This document shows positions 53,710-62,600 of a stretch of 64,000 bases of DNA, in pieces. The notes under the pieces were generated by a model, which ran no database searches, was not told the origin of the DNA, and worked only from the letters and a program-made list of their open reading frames with translations. Within the stretch, counting starts at the first letter, position 1, and each line of letters starts with the position of its first letter. Both the position numbers and the translations under genes were made by a program. The stretch comes from Legionella qingyii (lineage in GTDB: Bacteria > Pseudomonadota > Gammaproteobacteria > Legionellales > Legionellaceae): contig NZ_QHJG01000005.1 of assembly GCF_003184185.1 (NCBI RefSeq), positions 1 through 64,000 on the forward strand, in the 5' to 3' direction.

Positions 53710-55221
53710 ATGATTGGCAAAGGATTGTCGTTCGTGTTTGATTTTAGACCGCATATAAAAGTTTTTATACTGGTTTCGCTGAGTACAGTGTTGCAAACTT
53801 CTTGTATGGTAGGACCTAATTTTCATTCACCCAAGCCACCAAAAGTCAAAAAATATACTGAAAAACCATTACCGAAAAAAACCGTAAACACACCTGGAGC
53901 AGGTGGTCAGGCACAAAGGTTTATTACCAATAAAGAAATCCCTATTTTGTGGTGGGAACTTTATCATTCACCTGAAATCAATCAACTAATTCATATGGGA
54001 TTAGCAAATAGCCCCAATTTAGCTGCAGCCTCAGCCGCTTTGCGTCAAGCTCAGGAAAACCTTAAAGTTCAAATTGGCAATTCAATGTGGCCGTCTATAG
54101 ATGCATCTCAGATGGTACAAAGGCAGCGTTATTCAGGTTTGCAAATAGGTATTCCAAGTGACAGTGTGACGTTTAATCTGGTTTATACTTCATTTAATTT
54201 ATCCTACACCCTGGATGTTTTTGGTGGAGCACGGCGTCAAATTGAAGCATTGAAAGCTCAGGTTGATTACCAGCAATTTCAAGTAATTGCTACTTATTTG
54301 ACGCTGACTTCTAATATCGTTACCACCTCAGTGGCTGTTGCATCTTACCAAGCACAAATTGAAGCTACAGTTGATTTGATCAAAGCAGAACAAGGGCTTC
54401 TTAATGTTTTAAATGACCAATATCGTTTAGGGGGTGTTTCCAAAGAAAATGTATTGACCCAAGAAACCTTACTTGAACAGACCAAAGCAACTTTGCCACC
54501 ACTCCAAAAAAACTTATCTCAGGCCAAACATGCTTTATCTACGCTCGTAGGGACTTTTCCAGAGGCTCCTTTGCCCATTATTCAATTGGACCGCTTAAGG
54601 CTACCTACGGAGTTGCCTGTGAGCTTGCCTTCAAATCTGGTGCGTCAGCGTCCTGATGTGCGTGCCTCTGAAGCATTACTTCATCAAGCATGTGCACAAA
54701 TTGGAGTAGCAACAGCCAATTTATTTCCACAATTTACTATTACCGCCAATGAGGGATGGCTTAATACCTCGTTTGCAAACATTTTCACCAAAAGGAATGA
54801 AGTTTGGGCTCTAACCGGCCAAGTAATGCAACCTTTGTTCCATGGCGGCGCTTTATGGGCGCAACGACGTTCTGCAATTGCAGCTTATCAACAGACCGCT
54901 GCGCAGTACAAACAAACGGTATTGCAAGCTTTTCAAAATGTAGCGGATGTTTTAAGAGGAATAGAAACCGATGCGCGTACATTGCAAGCGCAAATAAAAG
55001 CTGAAAATGCCGCTCGAGATTCTTTAAACCTGACCCTAAAGCAATATCGTTTAGGTGGGGTAAGTTACATCAATTTATTAAACGCACAACAGCAGTACCA
55101 ACAGACGCGAATTACTCGTATTCAAGCACAAGCTGCGCGTTACAGTGATACGGCCGCATTATTCCAGGCCTTAGGCGGGGGCTGGTGGCATAAACCTTGG
55201 TGTGTCAAAGAGTGTCTATGA
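53710..55221 (+). CDS. Outer-membrane efflux lipoprotein (NodT family), system 3
   Basis: A 503-residue channel with a lipoprotein signal (LQTSC, then MVGPNFHSP). RPDVRASEALLHQACAQIGVATANLFPQFTI is the family motif. It is the first gene of an OMF-adaptor-RND operon and starts 190 bases from the divergent KAS III-like gene. It overlaps the adaptor by four bases. Confidence 0.88.
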   Translation: MIGKGLSFVFDFRPHIKVFILVSLSTVLQTSCMVGPNFHSPKPPKVKKYTEKPLPKKTVNTPGAGGQAQRFITNKEIPILWWELYHSPEINQLIHMGLANSPNLAAASAALRQAQENLKVQIGNSMWPSIDASQMVQRQRYSGLQIGIPSDSVTFNLVYTSFNLSYTLDVFGGARRQIEALKAQVDYQQFQVIATYLTLTSNIVTTSVAVASYQAQIEATVDLIKAEQGLLNVLNDQYRLGGVSKENVLTQETLLEQTKATLPPLQKNLSQAKHALSTLVGTFPEAPLPIIQLDRLRLPTELPVSLPSNLVRQRPDVRASEALLHQACAQIGVATANLFPQFTITANEGWLNTSFANIFTKRNEVWALTGQVMQPLFHGGALWAQRRSAIAAYQQTAAQYKQTVLQAFQNVADVLRGIETDARTLQAQIKAENAARDSLNLTLKQYRLGGVSYINLLNAQQQYQQTRITRIQAQAARYSDTAALFQALGGGWWHKPWCVKECL

Positions 55222-56369
55222 TGAAAGAAATTTTTTTGAAAAAACAGATGATCATTATGTTGGTTTCCGTGGGAGTTCTTTTCGGCCTGATTTTTGGTTG
55301 GAAGGCTTTTTTTCATTACATGAGAAACCAATTTTTTCTCCAAATGAAGTCACCTCCAGTTACGGTGTCCACGATGAAGGTAGAGCCTTCATCATGGCAA
55401 CCCACTTTAAAGGCAGTAGGCAGCATACGGGCACGATTAGGTGTGAATGTCACTACAGAGCTTGCGGGTATGGTACAAACAATTTATTTCACCCCAGGTA
55501 CAGCAGTTAAAGAAGGCACTGTTTTGGTGCAATTGAATGCAGGAGCTGAACTTGGATTATTGCACTCATTACAGGCGCAAGTTGAATTGGCAAAAATTAC
55601 CTATAAACGCGATAAAGCGCAATATATGGTTCATGCAGTAAGTAAACAGACTCTAGATGCTGATGAATGGAATCTAAAAAACTTACAAGCTCAAGTTGCA
55701 CAACAAGCTGCAACAGCGGAAAAAAAGACGATACGTGCCCCTTTTTCTGGCCAATTAGGTATTAATAATATTAATCCAGGACAGTATCTTAATGTAGGAG
55801 ATGCGGTAACTACATTACAGTCTTTAGATCCGATTTATGTTGATTTTTATTTACCCCAACAAGTTTTAGCAAAGTTAGAACTTGGGCAAACAGTACATGT
55901 TGTTACCGACACGTTCCCCGATGAAATTTTTCAAGGAAAAATCACTACTATAGAACCTATTGTAGATAGCACTAATCGTAATGTTCGGGTGGAGGCGACT
56001 CTGCCTAATCCTGATTTTAAATTGAAGCCAGGTATGTTTACTCGAGTAGAGGTTGTTACAGGAGCGAAACAAAACTATCTAACGTTACCGCAATCGGCAA
56101 TTAGCTTTAATCCTTATGGTGATATTGTCTATCTGGTTAAAGACAGCGGACAAAAAGATAAAAATAATCAACCAATTCTTGTAGTGAAACAGATTTTTGT
56201 GACCGTTGGAGAAACTCGAGGCGATCAAATCGCTATATTAAAAGGGTTACAAGCAGGAGATATTGTAGTTACCAGTGGCCAATTAAAGCTTAAGAACGGC
56301 AGCCAGATCATAATAAATAACAAAATACAACCGAGTAATGAGGCCTCACCAGAGATAGTTGAGAAATAA
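55218..56369 (+). CDS. RND periplasmic adaptor, system 3
   Basis: About 383 residues with an N-terminal membrane segment (about 10-32), lipoyl half-motifs (LAGMVQTIYFTPGTAVKEGTVLVQL, and IRAPFSGQLGINNINPGQYL) and a C-terminal barrel with DSTNRNVRVEATLPNP, typical of the MexE/AcrA-like group. ATGA overlap with the channel gene. The transporter follows after 144 bases holding a repeat. Confidence 0.88.
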   Translation: MMKEIFLKKQMIIMLVSVGVLFGLIFGWKAFFHYMRNQFFLQMKSPPVTVSTMKVEPSSWQPTLKAVGSIRARLGVNVTTELAGMVQTIYFTPGTAVKEGTVLVQLNAGAELGLLHSLQAQVELAKITYKRDKAQYMVHAVSKQTLDADEWNLKNLQAQVAQQAATAEKKTIRAPFSGQLGINNINPGQYLNVGDAVTTLQSLDPIYVDFYLPQQVLAKLELGQTVHVVTDTFPDEIFQGKITTIEPIVDSTNRNVRVEATLPNPDFKLKPGMFTRVEVVTGAKQNYLTLPQSAISFNPYGDIVYLVKDSGQKDKNNQPILVVKQIFVTVGETRGDQIAILKGLQAGDIVVTSGQLKLKNGSQIIINNKIQPSNEASPEIVEK

Positions 56370-56395
56370 CGATAATACAACGTGATGATAGTTTT

Positions 56396-56469
56396 GTAGC
56401 CCGAACTAGGGGGGACTGGATTGAGTGAACGTCTCATTCCCGGGTTAGGCCGCGCTTCATCCAGGTTAC
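56396..56469. repeat. Degenerate palindromic intergenic repeat
   Basis: A 74-base sequence from GTAGCCCG to CCAGGTTAC. The right half, TTCCCGGGTT and ATCCAGGTTAC, resembles the right arm of the repeat at 20261-20340; the left arm has decayed. It splits an operon between adaptor and transporter and might lower downstream expression. Confidence 0.5.
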
Positions 56470-56513
56470 GAAGTTACTCGTTTGGATAAAAGAATAATCT
56501 AAGGATTGTAAGA

Positions 56514-59500
56514 ATGCGGTTTACGGATATTTTTATTAAAAGACCTGTACTGTCTACAGTGATTAGTTTGATGCTTTTAGCAATGGGCTTACGCTCTATT
56601 AATTCTTTGCCCATAATGCAGTATCCATTTACTCAAAATGCCATAGTGACCGTTACTACAGTTTATACCGGGGCTGATCCCGATGTTATTGCCGGTTTTA
56701 TTACTACACCCTTAGAAAATTCCATAGCACAGGCTAATGGTATTGATTACATGACATCAGTTAGTTCTCCAAGTACCAGCACGATTACAGTAAATCTTCT
56801 ACTGAATTATGATCCCTTAAAAGCATTGTCAGATATCACTACCAAAGTGAATGCAGTTCTGAATCAGCTACCTAAAAATTCTCAACAACCAGTAATTACT
56901 GTGTCGGTGGGGCAAACGATTGAGTCAATGTATATAGGATTTTACAGCGATGAATTGCCAATCAATAAAATTACCGATTATTTGATTCGTGTAGTACAGC
57001 CTAAATTACAGGCGGTTAATGGCGTACAAAAAGCAGAGATCCTCGGGAATCAAACTTTTGCTTTACGCGCCTGGCTGGATCCGGTGAAGCTGGCTGGATA
57101 TGGTATTTCTGCAGCAGAAATCGGAGCTGCTCTTGCAAATAATGATTTTATTTCCGCAGTAGGTCGTACGGATGGACAGATGTTTATTCAAAACCTGACT
57201 GCAAGTACCGATCTTACTGATGTGAATCAATTCAAGAAGATGGTCATTAAAGCCCAAAATGGAGCAATTATTCGTTTGGAGGATGTCGCTACGGTGAGTT
57301 TAGGGGCCCAAAATTATAATTCTTCAGTCAGTTTTGATGGGCGAACAGCAGTTTATATTGGTATTGTTGTGGCACCTTCCGCTAACCTTTTGACAGTAAT
57401 TGATGATATTAAAAAAATATTTCCAACCATTCAGGAACAATTGCCTCAAGGATTGCAAAGCAAGATCGTATATGATGCCAGTTTATTTGTTAATTCTTCC
57501 ATTCATGAAGTTATTCTTTCTTTATTAGAAGCATTTTTTATTGTAACCGCGGTTATTTTTATCTTTCTTGGCTCGCTTCGATCCGTTGTTATTCCAATAG
57601 TTGCTATTCCCTTATCTCTGATTGGTGCATTTTGGATTATGCTCATCCTGGGGTACTCAATTAACCTGCTCACTTTATTAGCGTTAGTGCTTGCAATAGG
57701 CTTGGTAGTTGATGATGCGATTATTGTTGTAGAAAACGTACAACGTCATATTGAAGAAGGAAAGACTCGATTTAAAGCGGCTTTATTGGGAGCACGGGAA
57801 TTAGCAAATCCAATTATTGCAATTACAGTGGTTTTAATTGCTGTTTATTTGCCGGTGGGATTTATGGGCGGTTTGACTGGTGCTTTGTTCACAGAGTTTG
57901 CCTTTTCACTTGCAGGCGCAGTCACTGTTTCTGCTGTAATTGCATTAACTTTATCTCCGATGATGTGCTCTAAATTCCTTAAATTAGGTGATGGGGGGGC
58001 TAAAGGACGATTTATGACTTATGTTGATAATTCGTTTGCAAAACTAGAGAAATTTTATGAACGAATTTTATCTAAAACATTAAATCATCTACCGGTAGTT
58101 ATTGTCTTTGCTGCGATTATTCTTTGTAGTAATTACTTTCTGTTTATTACAACAGATTCTGAGTTGGCACCACAAGAGGATTTAGGTGTCATTATTGCTC
58201 AAGTTACCGCTCCAGCTAACTCATCCTTAGCTCAAACTAAACTTTATGCAAATGAGGTGAATGAAATTTTTAAAAAATTTCCTGAAACGGATCACATCTT
58301 TCAAGTCGATGGAGTTCAAGGGTTAAATACTTCTATTATTGGTATGGTTTTAAAACCATGGGATCAACGCCAGCGAACCTCGAATCAATTGCAACCGTTA
58401 GTGCAAAATGAACTTGATAAAATTGCAGGCGCTAAAGTAGCTGCGTTTCAGTTACCTTCTTTACCAGGAGGAGGGAGTGGTCTTCCTATTCAATTTGTTA
58501 TTAATACGACGGAAACTTTTGACAAATTAAACGATGTGTTACAGCGTATTTTAGATAAAGCGTATGCTTCGGGTATTTTTGCTTATATTGATCCGGATCT
58601 CAAAATCGATCAAATTCAGACAAAGATTAATTTAGATCGCGATAAAATCTCCGAGTTTGGTTTGACCATGCAGGATATTGGTAATTTGTTTGGCTCAGCA
58701 CTTAGTGAGGGATATATTAACTATTTTAATTACGCAGGTCGTTCTTATCAGGTTATTCCCCAAGTGATGAGAGACACTCGTCTAAATGCGGATCAGATAT
58801 TAAATTATTATATAAAAACTGCTTCTGGAGACTCAATCCCTCTTTCCACCGTTGCGAGTCTGCAACGACAAATTGTTCCTGAATCTTTAAATCACTTTCA
58901 ACAGCTTAACTCAGCAACAATTTCTGCCGTTGCTTTTCCTGGCGTATCAATGGGGAAGGCGTTGGATACTTTTGCCACTATTGCCAAGGAAGTTTTACCT
59001 CAAGGGTATTACATAGATTACGCGTCGCAATCACGACAATTTATTCAAGAAGGTTCTAGTCTGATCACTACTTTTTTCTTCGCGCTCATTATTATCTTTT
59101 TATCATTAGCTGCCTTGTTTGAAAGTTTCCGTGATCCGCTTATTGTATTGATTAGTGTGCCCATGTCGATTTGTGGCGCGATGATTTTTGTTAGTTTAGG
59201 TATTGGTGAAGCAAATCTTAATATCTATAGCGAAGTAGGTTTGGTTACCTTAATTGGTCTTATCAGCAAGCATGGTATTTTGATTGTACAATTTGCCAAT
59301 GACTTACAAGCCAATGGACAAAAAAAGTTAGATGCAATTAAAGCGGCTGCTGCAATTCGATTGCGCCCTATTTTAATGACTACCGCGGCTATGGTTTTAG
59401 GAGTTATCCCTTTAATTTTTGCTACGGGCGCCGGTGCTGCGAGTCGCTATAACATTGGTTTAGTGATTGCAATGGGTATTTCAATTGGTACTTTATTTAC

Positions 59501-59597
59501 TCTTTTTGTTGTTCCTTCAATGTATCTTTGGTTAGCAGAAGATCATACAAAAAAAGCTGAAGCGGAACATTTGAGTGATGAAGAGTCTTTAGGATGA
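56514..59597 (+). CDS. RND efflux pump, inner-membrane transporter (system 3)
   Basis: A 1,027-residue HAE-type RND protein, usual length for AcrB/MexB relatives. It begins MRFTDIFIKRPVLSTVISL; the proton-relay Asp pair is in LAIGLVVDDAIIVVEN (about 400), and the late GLISKHGILIVQFAN motif is typical. With the channel and adaptor upstream it makes a full tripartite pump. The neighbouring biosynthetic operon hints at its cargo, but this is inference. Confidence 0.9.
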   Translation: MRFTDIFIKRPVLSTVISLMLLAMGLRSINSLPIMQYPFTQNAIVTVTTVYTGADPDVIAGFITTPLENSIAQANGIDYMTSVSSPSTSTITVNLLLNYDPLKALSDITTKVNAVLNQLPKNSQQPVITVSVGQTIESMYIGFYSDELPINKITDYLIRVVQPKLQAVNGVQKAEILGNQTFALRAWLDPVKLAGYGISAAEIGAALANNDFISAVGRTDGQMFIQNLTASTDLTDVNQFKKMVIKAQNGAIIRLEDVATVSLGAQNYNSSVSFDGRTAVYIGIVVAPSANLLTVIDDIKKIFPTIQEQLPQGLQSKIVYDASLFVNSSIHEVILSLLEAFFIVTAVIFIFLGSLRSVVIPIVAIPLSLIGAFWIMLILGYSINLLTLLALVLAIGLVVDDAIIVVENVQRHIEEGKTRFKAALLGARELANPIIAITVVLIAVYLPVGFMGGLTGALFTEFAFSLAGAVTVSAVIALTLSPMMCSKFLKLGDGGAKGRFMTYVDNSFAKLEKFYERILSKTLNHLPVVIVFAAIILCSNYFLFITTDSELAPQEDLGVIIAQVTAPANSSLAQTKLYANEVNEIFKKFPETDHIFQVDGVQGLNTSIIGMVLKPWDQRQRTSNQLQPLVQNELDKIAGAKVAAFQLPSLPGGGSGLPIQFVINTTETFDKLNDVLQRILDKAYASGIFAYIDPDLKIDQIQTKINLDRDKISEFGLTMQDIGNLFGSALSEGYINYFNYAGRSYQVIPQVMRDTRLNADQILNYYIKTASGDSIPLSTVASLQRQIVPESLNHFQQLNSATISAVAFPGVSMGKALDTFATIAKEVLPQGYYIDYASQSRQFIQEGSSLITTFFFALIIIFLSLAALFESFRDPLIVLISVPMSICGAMIFVSLGIGEANLNIYSEVGLVTLIGLISKHGILIVQFANDLQANGQKKLDAIKAAAAIRLRPILMTTAAMVLGVIPLIFATGAGAASRYNIGLVIAMGISIGTLFTLFVVPSMYLWLAEDHTKKAEAEHLSDEESLG

Positions 59598-59631
59598 TAA
59601 TTATTAATTAGAATAATAATTCGCGATAAGA

Positions 59632-62600
59632 TTAGGAAAAGCTAACTGGGATAGCAGGTGCTGCATATTTTTTTGCTTCGACCTCTTTGGGTGTTTGGGG
59701 CGGGGCAAATAGGCCAAAACGTTTTGTTAATTCTCCGATTTCAGGAGGCTTTTTTACAGCTTCATTAAGCTGGTCAAGAAGCTTCTTTCGGGTAGGGGTA
59801 TATAAATTTAATGCTTCCAACAGTGAGAAAAAACACATTTTTAAGTACGTAAAACTAAAGGTATTAACTTGCTTATGTGTCAGGATGATTCTTGTGAAGT
59901 TAGGATCTTTAACTACGTGAGCTCTTATTTGTCGCAAACGCTCATGAACTTCTAATGTTGTATCAGTAGCAATCTCATTTAACTTATTAATGCACTTTGA
60001 TTTTACATATAAAGTTTCTTTACTTTCAAATAAAGAACTTTGTTTATGTATCGCAATTCTGGAGTTTTTGAAATAAATTTTAAATTGAGCCAAAGCCACA
60101 AATACTTCATCAAGATGATGGTAGTCCACATAGTACTTTTTCTCAAATTTACTGATTTCTTTTTGCAGCAATTTATTGATGCTTAGATCAATATCTTCAG
60201 CTGTTTCTGACTTAGCAACTATTTCAGTTTTAAGTTTAAGCAAATAAGCCTTAAGTTGGGCTCTATATTCTGAATCAGTATATTGTAAGCTTAAATTGTC
60301 ATTGCACATCTTTTCGAGATGTTTGCCAAACGACTCAGTAGCGAATTGTTTAATAAAAGTCAGTTTCTCTTGTTTCTGAATTGGAACTAAATCCTGAAGA
60401 TAACTCAATTTCTCTTTTAAGGTATCTAAACGCATTTGATATGTTGCTTTTAGACCAAGATAATAATGATGACTTGCAGTGATTAACGCCTCGATTTCGG
60501 TAAAATGTGGGTCGTATGCTTTGAGTCCAAAATTACATAGTTCATCAAATTGATGGTCCTCAGGATACTGGCTTGGCGGAATTTCAACTTTCTTATCCCG
60601 CTTGAGTTTAGTCAGTTTGGGAAGTGCTTTTTTATAAGCCGCATTTAACTCAACTTTGGCTTTTTCCAAATCCTCTTTTGATAGGTTTGGCGCAGTGAGA
60701 GCAAAGGCTTCAAATGGAGTAGTAACTACACGATACCAATGATAAAGATTTTCAATATCTTGATATTCTTTGTCTATTTTTTTAAGAAATTTTCCTACAT
60801 TACGGATCCTTTTTTTAGTTATGCTAGTTCTTTGTTTCAGTGGTTCTTCATCACAAACTAACTTGATGCATTTTTTAGATTTTAAATCGAGTGGGTGTAA
60901 CAATCCCTTAAAGAATTCATCAGTAATTTGCCGTAATGGGCCTGAAAGTGCTCCTGGAGCGAGTCCTAATTTGTTTTCCCAGAGATCTGCCTCAAAAAGC
61001 ATTGGGGTGAATACGGTAGATCGCATCTTCTCTAGATTATCAATTATTCCATCGTGAGAAGTAGTCGTAAATTCATTTAGTTTGGTGGTGAGTTCCTGGT
61101 ATAGGTAAATCATGCGTGGGGTTTGCAGGAACAATTTAAAATATGAATTAGAATTATTAATCAGATCTTCTATAAATAAGGTTGCTTTTTTGGCTCGCAG
61201 ATGTAATTGGTTAAGTTCCTTAGTAGTTAGGAAATTAGTATTTTTTAATGCCCTAATATGTTTGGGGCTAATATAAAAAGCATTCAGAACATACCAAAGT
61301 GCATTGTATTGCACTTTGGTTGTGCCGTATGGAACTTGTTCAGGACTTACCTGATATGCATCGGAGTGTTCTTGGAACGTTGCATAAAGCTCTTGGGCCT
61401 TATCAAGTAAATTACGGGCTATTAATCCTAAATGTGGATCAGCAGCCAAGCGCTTGGATGACTTAATGATTTCATTAAGATGTCCATAAGCATTTAATAA
61501 ATAATAAACATAACGACTTTTAGCACTCTTGTTATTTAATTTTTCTAACTCAAGAGCAATCCCTTCTAAATGAAATAAACTGTTAAATATGTCTTTTAAA
61601 GCGCAAACTTGTCTGCTTTGAGCTAATCTCTTGTTATTATCCTCCATTTCCGGGAATGGTGGTGAGGATTGCGGATTTACAGTTTCCTTAGCTTGGTTCA
61701 ATATCCCTTCGGGTGATATATCAACCACTCTGGGCAATGATTGCTGTAAACCTTGGGGTGTTAATGCAGTTTGCATTGCATTGTTAAGTAGTTGAGTTAC
61801 CCCAAACAAGGATTGTCTAAACTCATGAATGCATTTGGAATAGTTATTATGTTGGATAACATAGTGCTCTCTGCCCGTTTGGGGCTCTGGTTTTAGTGTA
61901 GTTAACCTATTTTCTTGGGTAAATTTTTTCTGCGCTAAGTTATAAAAACGCTCCGTTCTCCGATTCCATTCCTGAGTAATGTCTGCAAAGAACTCTTGGA
62001 AGTGTATATCGAGATCCAGAAACATTCGCATGGATGGTGCATTCTTTATAGAGATTTTATTGTTCGATAAGATAGCCACGAGATATTTATCAAGCTTTAA
62101 AGCTTCCTTTTTCATCTCAGGGGGTACGGCACAGATAAAGAAGGGTTGGAAAATGCTATATAAATTACGACATTGATCTTTTACTTTGGGATCAATGCGA
62201 TTTAGAAGTAACATATTTCCTTTAATTTGAGGCTTTGTACGGATTTCTTTTCTGAGTAATGCGATAAATTGAATATAAGCATTTTGAACTACCAGAAATT
62301 TGGTATGCTTATTTCGATACCACTGGTAGACTTCAAGTGCTTGGTCTGCATTTAATTCTTCGCGATTTTGCAGTAAATTATCCCCATTAACTGTTTTAAA
62401 TCGCAGTCTTTTCTCTTCCTCTCGTTTGCTTCTCAGAGCACTTGACTCATTTTCATCCAGAAACCTGACTTTTGCAAAATCATAATACATTTGACTTTTA
62501 TCTTGCCATTTGGCAAGAAAATCCTGGACGTGTTCATCCAGTTTTAAAAACAAAGACGAAGGTGGTGCTTCTAAGATTTCTACTGGTTTATTTGCAAGTA

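Noticed and set aside
59599..59621. AATTATTA/TAATAATT hairpin after the last RND gene as a terminator
   Set aside because: The stem is purely AT and no U-run follows, so it is indistinguishable from background in this AT-rich DNA.
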